A DNA stretch of 64,000 bases from DAIDKA01 sp036489445 (GTDB lineage: Bacteria; Pseudomonadota; Gammaproteobacteria; Steroidobacterales; Steroidobacteraceae): assembly GCA_036489445.1 (NCBI GenBank), contig DASXFV010000017.1, positions 17,906 through 81,905 of the forward strand, given 5' to 3'. Every line of letters starts with the position of its first letter. Within the stretch, counting starts at the first letter, position 1. Positions 1 to 8,847 of the stretch are shown here, in pieces. Position numbers and translations under genes: made by a program. The notes below the pieces were generated by a model. The model made no database searches. It was not told where the DNA came from and was given only the letters and a program-made list of their open reading frames with translations.

Positions 1-585
1 GATGACCTGCCCGATGGCGGCGCGGGTCACTACGCAGCCTGCGTGCGGGCGATTCGCGAGCGCACTCCCGAAACGGCCGTGGAGGCCCTGACCCCGGACT
101 TCCAGGGCGTGCTGCGGGATGTGGCAACCGTGGTGGACTCAGGGCTGCAGGTGTTCGCCCAGAATGTGGAAACCGTGCGCCGTCTGACCCATCCGGTTCG
201 GGATCCCCGCGCGGGCTATGAGCAGACCTTGAACGTGCTCGCACATGCCAAGCGCCACAATCCGGCGGTACTGACCAAGACCAGCCTCATGCTGGGCCTG
301 GGCGAAACCTTTGCCGAGGTGATTCAGACCTTGGACGATCTGCGCGCCGTGGGGGTGGACCTGCTGACGCTGGGCCAGTATCTGCGGCCCACGGCCCATC
401 ACCTGGCGGTACAACGCTACGTCAGCCCGGCGCAATTTGCGGAACTGCGCCAGGAGGCATTACGGCGGGGTTTCGTGGAATGCGTGGCCGGGCCGCTGGT
501 GCGCTCCAGCTATCGTGCCGAGCAGGCGTTGAACCGCAACAACGCCGGCCTCGACCAGGGGCCGCTGGTGGCTGCCGGAACGTGA
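1..585 (+). CDS. lipA: lipoyl synthase LipA, C-terminal part (5' end outside window)
   Basis: Reads in frame from base 1 to the stop at 583-585. LipA is a radical-SAM enzyme that inserts two sulfurs into octanoyl groups on lipoyl domains. The visible part matches the C-terminal half of the family: the DLPDGGAGH stretch at the left edge, then TPDFQG, QNVETV and TKTSLMLGLGE, followed by the GQYLRPT motif. The N-terminal cysteine motifs lie outside the window. The stop overlaps the GTG start of lipB (GTGA), so the two lipoate genes form an operon with lipA first. Confidence 0.95.
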   Translation, partial: DDLPDGGAGHYAACVRAIRERTPETAVEALTPDFQGVLRDVATVVDSGLQVFAQNVETVRRLTHPVRDPRAGYEQTLNVLAHAKRHNPAVLTKTSLMLGLGETFAEVIQTLDDLRAVGVDLLTLGQYLRPTAHHLAVQRYVSPAQFAELRQEALRRGFVECVAGPLVRSSYRAEQALNRNNAGLDQGPLVAAGT

Positions 586-1220
586 ACGCCCAGCCGCAGC
601 CTGCGGATGAGCGCGGTCCCATTGTTCGGCATTTCGGTCAGGTCGACTATGAGGCGATCTGGCGGCGCATGCAGCAGTTCAACGCTACGCGCACTGCGCA
701 AACCGCGGATGAGCTGTGGTTCCTGGAGCATCCGCCAGTGTTCACATTGGGTATGGCGGGCCGTCGCGAGCATCTGCTCACGCCGGGTGACATCCCCGTG
801 GTGCAGACGGATCGGGGTGGTCAGGTCACCTACCATGGTCCCGGGCAGCTCGTGGTCTATACGCTGCTCGATCTGCGCCGTGCGGGCCTCGGAGTGCGCG
901 ACCTGGTGACGGCGCTGGAGCAGTCGGTGATCCGGTACGCCGCAGGGCTGGGCGTCACGGCGGTCGCGCGCCGCGAGGCTCCAGGGGTGTACGTGGAGGG
1001 GCGCAAGCTGGCCAGTGTCGGCATCCGGATTCGACGCGGGAGCAGCTACCATGGCCTGGCGCTGAACGTGAACATGGACCTCGAGCCCTTCCGGCGCATC
1101 AATCCATGCGGCTATGCCGGGCTCGCGATGACGCAGCTGGCGCAGATCACCACGGTGTCCGACCCGGGCGTGGCCGCAGCGGGTATCCGGCCGCATTTGC
1201 TGGCCGCATTGCGGCTATAA
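582..1220 (+). CDS. lipB: octanoyl-[acyl-carrier-protein]:protein octanoyltransferase LipB
   Basis: 212 residues from a GTG start that overlaps the lipA stop. LipB moves octanoate from acyl carrier protein to lipoyl domains, the step before LipA acts. Family motifs are visible: RGGQVTYHGPGQLV, GRKLASVGIRI with the conserved lysine, and NPCGYAGL with the catalytic cysteine. The open frame extends further upstream to about 480, but that part is the other frame of lipA and is rejected. The stop codon lies within a TAACC direct-repeat motif belonging to the next gene. Confidence 0.95.
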   Translation: MNAQPQPADERGPIVRHFGQVDYEAIWRRMQQFNATRTAQTADELWFLEHPPVFTLGMAGRREHLLTPGDIPVVQTDRGGQVTYHGPGQLVVYTLLDLRRAGLGVRDLVTALEQSVIRYAAGLGVTAVARREAPGVYVEGRKLASVGIRIRRGSSYHGLALNVNMDLEPFRRINPCGYAGLAMTQLAQITTVSDPGVAAAGIRPHLLAALRL

Positions 1221-1233
1221 CCATTTTATAACC
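1218..1233 (+). promoter_or_regulatory. TAACC direct repeat upstream of sbp
   Basis: TAACC at 1218-1222 and again at 1229-1233, an 11-bp period. The 16-bp unit TAACCATTTTATAACC matches 15 of 16 bases of the minus-strand site at 8833-8818 upstream of cysA, in the same orientation and at nearly the same distance from the start (79 versus 85 bp). Tandem repeats one helical turn apart are how OmpR-family regulators usually bind. The regulator encoded at 2328-3002 is the obvious candidate; this link is inference. Confidence 0.6.
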
Positions 1234-1312
1234 CGTGCACGACTGACAACCGTACGACTGCGCTCTAGCATCGGGGGATTGTAAGCCTGCGAACGTTCCG
1301 CGGAGAGTGATG

Positions 1313-2320
1313 ATGAAATTGCGACTGTGGCTGGCATTGGTGTCGTTGTGCGCGGTCGTGCTGGGCGCGCCCCTGGCACAGGCTGCCAGTGTCTCGATCC
1401 TGAATGTCTCCTACGACCCCACCCGCGAGCTGTACGTGAGCTACAACGCGGAGTTCGCGCGCTACTGGAAGGCCAAAACGGGTCAGGATGTGCGCGTCAA
1501 TCAGTCGCATGGGGGCTCGGGTAAGCAGGCGCGCGCGGTTATCGAGGGATTGCCGGCGGATGTGGTGACGCTGGCCCTGGCGGGCGATATCGATGCAATC
1601 GCCACGCGCGGCAAGCTGCTGCCGCTGAATTGGCAGAGCCGCCTGCCGGACAACAGCGCGCCCTACACCTCCACGATCGTGTTCCTGGTGCGCAAGGGCA
1701 ATCCCAAGCATATCAAGGACTGGGGTGATCTCATCAAGCCGGGAATCGGTGTCATCACCCCGAACCCCAAGACCTCAGGCGGCGCCCGCTGGAATTACCT
1801 GGCGGCCTGGGCCTGGGCCAAACACCAACCCGGTGGCAATGATGCCAAGGCCAAGGAATTCGTGCGCCAGTTATTTGCCAATGTCCCGGTGCTGGACACG
1901 GGGGCCCGCGGTGCGACCTCGACCTTTGTCCAGCGCGGCATCGGCGATGTACTCATCGCGTGGGAAAACGAGGCCTTCCTGGCGATCAAGGAAGTGGGGA
2001 GCGATCAGTTCCAGATCGTGGTTCCGTCGTTGAGTATCCTCGCAGAGCCCTCGGTCGCGGTGGTCGACCAGGTCGCCCTCAGGCACGGCACCACCACCCT
2101 CGCCACTGAGTACCTGAAGCACCTGTACAGCAGGGAAGGCCAGGAAATCATCGCGAAGAACTTCTATCGTCCCCGCGATCCGGAGGTGGCGAAGGAGTAT
2201 GCCAACCAGTTTCCGAAACTACAGCTGGTCACCATCGCTGACTTTGGCGGCTGGGCCAAGGCGTCCAAGGATCACTTTGAGGACGGTGCCAGCTTCGACC
2301 AGGTGTACGGGCAGAAGTAG
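1313..2320 (+). CDS. sbp: periplasmic sulfate-binding protein (Sbp/CysP type)
   Basis: Substrate-binding component of a sulfate/thiosulfate ABC importer. About 335 residues with a signal peptide (MKLRLWLALVSLCAVVLGAP, cleavage after AQA). Family motifs are present: ILNVSYDPTRELY near the mature N-terminus, NQSHGGSGKQARAV, and TPNPKTSGGARWNYLAAW. In-frame starts exist at 1307 (GTG), 1310 and 1313; 1313 gives the best spacing from GGAG at 1302-1305. It is convergent with the cysA operon, which encodes the permease and ATPase. A TAACC repeat motif lies 79 bp upstream. Confidence 0.93.
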   Translation: MKLRLWLALVSLCAVVLGAPLAQAASVSILNVSYDPTRELYVSYNAEFARYWKAKTGQDVRVNQSHGGSGKQARAVIEGLPADVVTLALAGDIDAIATRGKLLPLNWQSRLPDNSAPYTSTIVFLVRKGNPKHIKDWGDLIKPGIGVITPNPKTSGGARWNYLAAWAWAKHQPGGNDAKAKEFVRQLFANVPVLDTGARGATSTFVQRGIGDVLIAWENEAFLAIKEVGSDQFQIVVPSLSILAEPSVAVVDQVALRHGTTTLATEYLKHLYSREGQEIIAKNFYRPRDPEVAKEYANQFPKLQLVTIADFGGWAKASKDHFEDGASFDQVYGQK

Positions 2321-2327
2321 CCGCCGG

Positions 2328-3002
2328 CTATTCCACCATCAGCTTGTAGCCCGCCCCGGTCGCGGTCTGCAGGATCTGTGGCAGGGACGGATCCGCTTCG
2401 ATCTTCTGCCGCAGCCGATGCACCAGCTGCTTGAGCAACTGCCGGTCGCCGGAATTGCGATGTCCCCAGATGTGCACCAGCAGACGGTCCGAACCCACCG
2501 TGCGGCCGGCATTGACCAGCAGCATCTGCAGCAGCCGCAGTTCGAGCTTGGTGAGACGCACGGCCTCAGCCGTGCCGATCTGCACGGTATGGTCCTCCAC
2601 ATTCAGCCGTATCCTGCCCAGGGCCAGGGGGCCTGAATTCTCCATGCCGGCGCGGCGCATCAGCGCCTTGATGCGCGCCAGCAGGGTGCGCGGACTGAAG
2701 GGCTTGGTCAGGTAGTCATCGGCGCCCAGTTCCAGCGACCGCACCAGATCCTCCTCTTCGTTGCGCGCGGTGAGCATCATGATGGGCACGGCTGACTGGG
2801 TGCGGATGGTCTCGCAGACCTTGAAGCCGCTGGCGCCGGGCATGTTGATGTCGAGGACCAGCAGATCAGGAGCTTCGCTCGCGAACAGGGTGAGTGCGGC
2901 GGTGCCATCCGCTGCCTTGACGGGTAGATAGCCCGCCTGGGACAGCGTGAAGGCGATCAGCTCCAGCAGATCACGGTCGTCATCGGCGATCAAGACTTTC
3001 AT
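2328..3002 (-). CDS. OmpR-family response regulator linked to sulfate uptake operon
   Basis: 224 residues. N-terminal receiver with acidic pocket D7-D9, phospho-acceptor D51 (VLDINMPG) and KPF near residue 105, followed by a winged-helix DNA-binding domain (LTKLELRLLQMLLVNAGRTV, then VHRLRQKIE). It is the last gene of cysA-cysT-cysW-kinase-regulator, one base past the kinase stop, so it almost certainly pairs with that kinase. Inferred role: control of sulfate transport genes through the TAACC repeats at 1218 and 8818. It is not CysB, which is a LysR-type protein. Confidence 0.92.
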   Translation of the reverse strand: MKVLIADDDRDLLELIAFTLSQAGYLPVKAADGTAALTLFASEAPDLLVLDINMPGASGFKVCETIRTQSAVPIMMLTARNEEEDLVRSLELGADDYLTKPFSPRTLLARIKALMRRAGMENSGPLALGRIRLNVEDHTVQIGTAEAVRLTKLELRLLQMLLVNAGRTVGSDRLLVHIWGHRNSGDRQLLKQLVHRLRQKIEADPSLPQILQTATGAGYKLMVE

Positions 3003-3003
3003 A

Positions 3004-5166
3004 TCAGGGGCTTCCGGGCTCGATGGGCAGTGTAAAGCTGAACCGGGTGCGATCCTGGGGCGTGCGCTGGACCACTATGGTGCCACCGTGGCGCTCGATC
3101 ACCGACTTGACGATCCACAGTCCGAGGCCCAAACCGCCGGGTTCGGGCTCGGCATCCGTGCCGCGGCGAAAGCGCTCAAAGATGCTGTCCGTGTCGCCAT
3201 CGGGAACACCCGGACCTTCATCCTCCACCCAGGTTTCAACCTGGGTGGCGCTGACCGTGGCGCCAATACGCAGCACCGAACCGTCCGGGGAGAACTTGTT
3301 GGCGTTGGCGATGAGATTCACGAACACCTGGGTCAGACGGGTCTTGTCGCCACGGACCAGCGGCAGGTCCTCGGGCAGTTCCACCTCCAGTGTCTGCTGA
3401 CGCTGCAGGAGGAGCGATTCCACCAACGCATGGGCATCCAGGGCCACCTCGCCCAGTGACACGCTCTGATGCCGGATACTCAATAGTCCGGATTCAATGC
3501 GGACGCTTTCCAGCAGATTGTCGATGAGGCGCGTCAGCCGCAGGGTGCCGCGCTCCAAGGATACCACCAGCTTCTCGCGCGCCTGTGGCTGCATGGTGAG
3601 CAGCCCGTCGCGCAGCAACTCGATGGAGGCCAGTTGGGCGGCCAGCGGGGTGCGGAACTCGTGCGAGATGTTGGCGAGGACGCTATCGCGCGCGCGCCGG
3701 ACCGCTTCGAGCTCGGTTTCATCGCGCAGCACCTGCACCTGCAGGCCCTCGACCATGCCGGAGCTGGTGATGATGGTGGTGCGGGGCGCGGCATCATTGA
3801 TGGCCAGCCGTTCCAGAGACTGCGCCGTACCGGCGGTGCGGGCGCGCAGGATGGGACAGTCCACCTCACACGGACGCACGCCGTTCACCTTCTGTGGCAT
3901 CAGGAGGTCCCCGCAGAAGCGGCCGACCGCCGCCTGCGGATCCACCCCCAGCAGCTTGGCGGCCCGGGGGTTCAGATAGCGGATGTTGCGATCGCGGTCC
4001 ACCGCGAACACGCCTTCGACGATGCCTGCCAGCACGCCCTGGGCTTCGGCCTCACTCCGTCGCAGCGTGCCGGTGAGATCCACCAGGTTGCGGCGCATGT
4101 CCTCCATGGTGCGCGCCAGGGCGCCCACCTCGGCGGTACCCCCCACCGGGATCGAGGTCGAGAAGTCACCCCGGGACAGCCGTTGCGCGGCTTGCGTGAG
4201 GTCCTGGACCGGGCCCGCCACAAACTGCCCGAGCACGGCGCCAGCCAATATCGCCAGTAGCGCCAGCACCAGCGCGGTGACCAGCAAACGGTGGATGAGC
4301 GAGCGGATCTCACTGTCGATCTGCGCCGCGGGCAGGCGCGCCTCGATCAAGGCGATGGCCTCTCCGGTATTGGTGAACAGGGGAAAGCTCGCCACAAACA
4401 GATCCAGTGGTTGGATATGCGCCACGGCGTAGTGACCGTCCGCAAGACCGGCGCTGTGGACGCTGGTCAGCTGGTCCACGGGCGCAGTGGTCCAGCTGCG
4501 GTAATCGATGAGCCGGATCGACAGACCCGCCGCCATGCTCAGATTGGTGCCCAGCTGTGCGTCCAGACGACGCACCACGATGATGGCGAGGCCTGAGTGC
4601 CCGCTCACCGGTACCGTCGCACCGAATACGGCGGTGGGACTGGCCACCGGAGCGGCCAGGAAGATATGTCCCTGGGCGCCGATACTCAGGAAGATTTCGG
4701 TCCACGGCACGCTGATTCCGGCGCTCGAGAGCAGGCTGGCCCCATCGAAAATGGCGCAGGAATCAGCAGCTTCAGCTGGACACAATCGGCTCAGCAGCGA
4801 GTCAAGTTGCCGGGAGCGGGCTTTCTCGGCGCTGGTCCGTGCGTTGGCTTGGGTGTTGAGCGTAGGCTCGGTGACCACCTGCAGCGCCGCCTGCATGGCC
4901 GGCGCATCGCCGATGGAACGTGCTGAGGCGAGGGTGTCCTCCTCCATGCGACGCAGGGTCTCGCGTGCCATGGCGCCCCCCAGCTGTACCCGGGCGGTCC
5001 CCTGGCTGTCGACCAGCTGCCGCAGGCGGTCACCCGCGTAGAGGGAGAGGCCGCCGGCCACCATCAGCACGATGACGACTTCACTGCCCGCCAGCCACCA
5101 GCGCAGCCGTGTCGTCGCTGGGTCGATTCGCAGCCGCTCGAGCAAACGTCGCAGATGATCCAGCAT
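3004..5166 (-). CDS. membrane sensor histidine kinase with HAMP and PAS domains
   Basis: 720 residues starting 8 bases after the cysW stop. The frame is open further upstream, but that part runs inside cysW. Layout: transmembrane helix about 28-44, a large periplasmic domain of roughly 250 residues, second helix about 294-316, HAMP about 317-370, PAS about 373-485, HisKA with His502 (SHEFRTPL), then a GHKL ATPase domain with NLIANANKFS, DEGPGVPDG and GGLGLGLW. The PAS region carries C418, C433 and C437, a possible thiol or metal centre. The ligand is unknown; operon context suggests sulfur status. Confidence 0.92.
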   Translation of the reverse strand: MLDHLRRLLERLRIDPATTRLRWWLAGSEVVIVLMVAGGLSLYAGDRLRQLVDSQGTARVQLGGAMARETLRRMEEDTLASARSIGDAPAMQAALQVVTEPTLNTQANARTSAEKARSRQLDSLLSRLCPAEAADSCAIFDGASLLSSAGISVPWTEIFLSIGAQGHIFLAAPVASPTAVFGATVPVSGHSGLAIIVVRRLDAQLGTNLSMAAGLSIRLIDYRSWTTAPVDQLTSVHSAGLADGHYAVAHIQPLDLFVASFPLFTNTGEAIALIEARLPAAQIDSEIRSLIHRLLVTALVLALLAILAGAVLGQFVAGPVQDLTQAAQRLSRGDFSTSIPVGGTAEVGALARTMEDMRRNLVDLTGTLRRSEAEAQGVLAGIVEGVFAVDRDRNIRYLNPRAAKLLGVDPQAAVGRFCGDLLMPQKVNGVRPCEVDCPILRARTAGTAQSLERLAINDAAPRTTIITSSGMVEGLQVQVLRDETELEAVRRARDSVLANISHEFRTPLAAQLASIELLRDGLLTMQPQAREKLVVSLERGTLRLTRLIDNLLESVRIESGLLSIRHQSVSLGEVALDAHALVESLLLQRQQTLEVELPEDLPLVRGDKTRLTQVFVNLIANANKFSPDGSVLRIGATVSATQVETWVEDEGPGVPDGDTDSIFERFRRGTDAEPEPGGLGLGLWIVKSVIERHGGTIVVQRTPQDRTRFSFTLPIEPGSP

Positions 5167-5174
5167 GTGATGCG

Positions 5175-6044
5175 TCAGCGGCGCTTGTAGCCGCGCCGCT
5201 CGACCAGGGTCTTGATCACCAGTGTGATCACAGCCAGCAGCGTCAGCAGCGAGGCCACCGCGAAGGCGCCAACGGTGTTGTACTCGCCGTAAAGGATTTG
5301 GATATGCAGGGGCAGCGTATTGGTGAGGCCTCGGATGTGTCCGGATACCACGGAGACCGCGCCGAACTCGCCCATGGCGCGGGCATTGCAGAGGATGATG
5401 CCGTAGATCAGCCCCCACCGCACCTTCGGCAGGGTGACACGGAAGAACGTGAGCCAGCCGCCGGCACCCAGCGTGATCGCGGCTTCCTCCTCATCATTGC
5501 CCAGTTGCTGCATCAGGGGAATCAGCTCGCGCGCCACGTACGGGAAGGTCACGAACATGGTCGCGATGATGATGCCGGGCAGCGCGAAGATGATGCTGAT
5601 GTTGTGCTCCTGCAGCCAGGGACCGAACCAGCCCTGCAGCCCGAACACCAGCACATAGATCAGGCCGGCTATGACCGGGGAGACTGCCATCGGCAGGTCG
5701 ATGAGCGTGGTGAAGAAGCTCTTGCCGCGGAATTCAAATTTGGCGATGCACCAGGCCGCGGCGAGTCCGAACAGCGTGTTGGCGGGCACCACCACCGCCG
5801 CTGTGGTCAATGTCAGCCGGATTGCGGACAGGGTGTCCGGATCATGAAATTCCGCCAGGTATGCCTGAATGCCCTTGGCGAATGCCGTGGCAAACACCGT
5901 GATCAGCGGGGCGAAGAGCAGTGCAGCCAGGAACAGCATCGACACGCCGATCAGCAGCCAACGCATGAGGTTGCCGAGCAGGGAGTCATGACCCGGCCGC
6001 GAGCGCAGCTCCGTCAGCATTGCCTGTGAAGGACCGCCCGCCAT
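5175..6044 (-). CDS. cysW: sulfate ABC transporter permease CysW
   Basis: 289 residues, six predicted membrane helices, inner-membrane permease. The block PANTLFGLAAAWCIAKFEF and the segment DLPMAVSPVIAGLIYVLVFG are typical of CysW. The EAA loop that contacts the ATPase follows (ELIPLMQQLGNDEEEAAITLGAGG). Its ATG directly abuts the TAG of cysT with no spacer, indicating translational coupling. It pairs with CysT to form the channel of the sulfate importer. Confidence 0.95.
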   Translation of the reverse strand: MAGGPSQAMLTELRSRPGHDSLLGNLMRWLLIGVSMLFLAALLFAPLITVFATAFAKGIQAYLAEFHDPDTLSAIRLTLTTAAVVVPANTLFGLAAAWCIAKFEFRGKSFFTTLIDLPMAVSPVIAGLIYVLVFGLQGWFGPWLQEHNISIIFALPGIIIATMFVTFPYVARELIPLMQQLGNDEEEAAITLGAGGWLTFFRVTLPKVRWGLIYGIILCNARAMGEFGAVSVVSGHIRGLTNTLPLHIQILYGEYNTVGAFAVASLLTLLAVITLVIKTLVERRGYKRR

Positions 6045-6908
6045 CTAGCGCCCCGTAGCTGTGGACCGGCGGCGTCCCCAGCTCTGCAAGTGGTTGATGG
6101 CCCACAGACCCAGGAAGGAGATGCTGAGCATGACGCAGCCCAGGGCGGCCGCGCCGTGATAGTCGTACTCCTCCAGGCGGATGACAATCAGGACCGGGGT
6201 GATCTCGGTCTTGAAGGGCAGATTGCCGGCAATGAAGATCACCGAGCCGTATTCGCCGACACCGCGCGCGAAGGCCAGCGCGAAGCCGGTGAGCATGGCC
6301 GGGACGACGGTGGGCAGGATGATGTGCCGGAACACGTAGAAGCGGTTGGCACCGAGGATTTCGGCCGCATCCTCGAGGTCGCGCTGCACCTCGGCCAGAG
6401 CAGGTTGGACGGTGCGCACCATGAAGGGCATGCCGATCAGCGTGAGCGCGATGGTGATGCCGATCCAGGTATAGGCCACCTTGATGCCCGCCAGCTCCAG
6501 GTACCGGCCCAGCCAGCCGTTCTGTGCGAACACGGTGGCGAGCGCGATGCCGGAAACGGCCGTTGGCAGTGCGAACGGCAGATCGATCAGCGCATCGATG
6601 AGCTTGCGGCCGGGGAAGTCGTAACGCACCAGGGTCCAGGCCAGGATGAAACCAAACACCAGGTTGATGGTGGCGGCGAGCAAGGATGCGCCGAAGGACA
6701 GACGGTAGGAAGCCAGCGCCCGCGCGCTGAAGACGGTATGAATGAACTCAGCCCAGTGCATGGAGCCGGCCATGCTGACCAGCGCCGCCAGCGGGATGAG
6801 CACAATGGCACTCAGAAAGAAGCTCGTGAAACCAAAGGTCAGACCAAAGCCCGGCAGAATGCTGGGCTGCATGAACGGCCGTTTATCGGCTGTTTCCAGT
6901 GTTGCCAC
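6045..6908 (-). CDS. cysT: sulfate ABC transporter permease CysT (CysU)
   Basis: 287 residues. The N-terminal SILPGFGLTFGFTSFFLSAIV pattern and DLPFALPTAVSGIALATVFA are typical of CysT. The EAA loop sits at VQPALAEVQRDLEDAAEILGANRF. Six membrane helices are evident. It lies 9 bases after the cysA stop and abuts cysW. Together with CysW and CysA it forms the inner-membrane sulfate/thiosulfate importer fed by the Sbp protein at 1313. Confidence 0.95.
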   Translation of the reverse strand: MATLETADKRPFMQPSILPGFGLTFGFTSFFLSAIVLIPLAALVSMAGSMHWAEFIHTVFSARALASYRLSFGASLLAATINLVFGFILAWTLVRYDFPGRKLIDALIDLPFALPTAVSGIALATVFAQNGWLGRYLELAGIKVAYTWIGITIALTLIGMPFMVRTVQPALAEVQRDLEDAAEILGANRFYVFRHIILPTVVPAMLTGFALAFARGVGEYGSVIFIAGNLPFKTEITPVLIVIRLEEYDYHGAAALGCVMLSISFLGLWAINHLQSWGRRRSTATGR

Positions 6909-6917
6909 GGGCTTGCC

Positions 6918-8732
6918 TCAGGCCAGCAGCGGCGCGTCGCCGGACTGCCACACCACCAGTAGCGGGCTGGTGGTCCGCGACAGGAGCGCGGCGAAACGCT
7001 GCGTGAGTACGCCGATATCCGACACCCCCAGGATGAGCAGCTGGTTCGGCAGCTCGATGAGCCTGCGGGTCAGCTCCTCCGCCACATCGCCAAAGCCCAG
7101 TTCGGTGCGAATCTCCAGACCGTGCACGGCTTGGGCCTCGGAGCGCGCATCCAGCAAGGCGCGCATGCCCCCGGGGCGGTTGGCTTCGCCTTCATCCGGC
7201 AATATACCCACGTACACGGCCTGCGCGGGCACATGGCGCAGCAGACTCGCAGCGACCGCCAGCGTCGCGCGTCGCGCCGGCTCGTCCACCCAGTGAATCA
7301 GCACTCGCGCCGGCGATTGGGCATGGACCGGCAGCAGCAGCACGGCCTCGGCGCCCTGCTGCAGCAGCCACTGCACGGTATGGACGGCGCCCGGGTCGGT
7401 GTTGATCACCGCCACGCCCGCGAAGGGGGCTGCATCGCCGGCCGACCGGCACTCGTCCGCGGCTGTATCGTTGCCGCGTGCCACGGCCGCCTCCTGCAGC
7501 GCCGGCTCGACGCGGATGCCGACCCGGGTCTTCATGCGACCGGCCAGCTGCACCAGCAGCGGCTCCTCGCTGATCGCCTGCGCCTGCGCCGCGCTGATCG
7601 CGCATGCCGTGAAGCTCGACAAGGGCGTGGCCAGGATATGCAGGCGGCGCACCCCGAGGGCGACTGCCTGGCCCGCACTGACCGGATGGTTGCGGCGGTC
7701 ATGCTGGGTGCGGGTGACTTCCAGCAGCGCTTCGGCGGCATTGCTGTCCGCTGATGTCACCACATGACCGGCACTGGCGGCATTGTTCAAGCGCACGCGC
7801 AGGCGTTCATTGGCCCCGACGAACAGCAGCTGCTCCACCGTGCCCAGTCCTAGAAAGCTGGAGCGCAACTCATTGCGGGTCGGGGCGATCTCGATGTCCT
7901 CGGGCCGCAGCACGGCCACCACCTCGTGATCACGCGTGGCCGGTGCCGTGGTGCTGCCGAGGGCAGTGACCGGATCGCTGCCGATGCAGATGCCACGGGC
8001 GCTGTGCCGCGCCAGCACCAGATTGGCGGCGCCCAGGAAGGTGGCGACGAAGCGGGTGGCCGGCCGCGCGTAAAGGTCCTCAGGCCGACCCAGCTCCAGC
8101 AGCCGGCCCAGATTCATGATGCCGATGCGATCGGCCAGCGCAAACGCCTCTTCCTGGTCGTGTGTCACCAGGATGGTGGTGATCCCCAGTTCGCGTTGCA
8201 CCTGGCGGATCGTGCGGCGCAGCTCCTCGCGGATCTTGGCGTCCAGCGCGCCAAAGGGCTCATCCAGCAGCAGCACTTCGGGTTTGTGAGCCAGGGCGCG
8301 GGCCACGGCAACGCGTTGCTGCTGTCCGCCGGACAGCTGGGCGGGCAACCGGCTGTCCATGCCTTCCAGGGCCACCAGCCGCAGCAGTTCGCGGCGTCGC
8401 TCGCGCCGCTGCGCGGCCCGCATGCGCCGCACGCGCAGGGCGAATTCGATGTTGTCGGCCACCGTCATGTGCCGGAACAGGGCGTAATTCTGGAATACCA
8501 GGCCGACACCACGCTCGCGCGCGGAAAGATGCGTGACATCGCGGCCGTGCAGGGAAATGCGGCCATGATCGACGGCGGTCAGACCCGCGATGGCGCGCAG
8601 CAGCGTGCTCTTGCCGCTGCCGCTGGGTCCCAGCAGGACAAAGAATTCGCCATCGCCGATGTCGATGGAGACGTCATTGACGACAGGCGCGCCCTGATAG
8701 CGCTTGGTGATCTGATCGAGCGTGATCGACAT
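6918..8732 (-). CDS. cysA: sulfate ABC transporter ATPase CysA with C-terminal Usp-like extension
   Basis: 604 residues, against about 330-360 for ordinary CysA. Residues 1-230 are a complete ABC ATPase: Walker A GPSGSGKS (35-42), Q-loop near 81, signature LSGGQ (133-137), Walker B LLLDEP (154-159), H-loop His191. A TOBE-like region follows to about 350. The last 250 residues resemble universal stress protein folds: a strand-rich RVLIHWVDEPARRATLAVAA segment and a closing LLILGVSDIG...SPLLVV block. The reading frame is continuous with no sign of a sequencing join. The extension may bind nucleotide and report status to the kinase encoded in the same operon; this is inference. Confidence 0.93.
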   Translation of the reverse strand: MSITLDQITKRYQGAPVVNDVSIDIGDGEFFVLLGPSGSGKSTLLRAIAGLTAVDHGRISLHGRDVTHLSARERGVGLVFQNYALFRHMTVADNIEFALRVRRMRAAQRRERRRELLRLVALEGMDSRLPAQLSGGQQQRVAVARALAHKPEVLLLDEPFGALDAKIREELRRTIRQVQRELGITTILVTHDQEEAFALADRIGIMNLGRLLELGRPEDLYARPATRFVATFLGAANLVLARHSARGICIGSDPVTALGSTTAPATRDHEVVAVLRPEDIEIAPTRNELRSSFLGLGTVEQLLFVGANERLRVRLNNAASAGHVVTSADSNAAEALLEVTRTQHDRRNHPVSAGQAVALGVRRLHILATPLSSFTACAISAAQAQAISEEPLLVQLAGRMKTRVGIRVEPALQEAAVARGNDTAADECRSAGDAAPFAGVAVINTDPGAVHTVQWLLQQGAEAVLLLPVHAQSPARVLIHWVDEPARRATLAVAASLLRHVPAQAVYVGILPDEGEANRPGGMRALLDARSEAQAVHGLEIRTELGFGDVAEELTRRLIELPNQLLILGVSDIGVLTQRFAALLSRTTSPLLVVWQSGDAPLLA

Positions 8733-8817
8733 GAAATTTGCGGGACCGTGGCGCCGTTGCTGAGGGTCAAAACGATCAATCCTAGACCGGCCGCGGTGTC
8801 ACCGTAAGGTACGACCC

Positions 8818-8833
8818 GGTTATAAATTGGTTA
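8818..8833 (-). promoter_or_regulatory. TAACC direct repeat upstream of cysA operon
   Basis: On the minus strand the sequence reads TAACCAATTTATAACC: two TAACC boxes at an 11-bp period, 85 bp before the cysA start. It matches the site before sbp at 15 of 16 bases. The two sites flank a module whose last gene encodes an OmpR-family regulator, so they are candidate binding sites. I could not pick a convincing -35/-10 pair next to this motif. Confidence 0.6.
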
Positions 8834-8847
8834 CAGGCCGGAAACCT

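Noticed and set aside
2328..5166. KdpDE potassium sensing system
   Set aside because: The kinase lacks the KdpD N-terminal domain and four-helix membrane unit; operon context is sulfate. The Usp-like part is on CysA.
3004..5418. Kinase start at 5418 (804 residues)
   Set aside because: The first 84 residues would be read from inside cysW in another frame; ATG 5166 follows the cysW stop by 8 bases.
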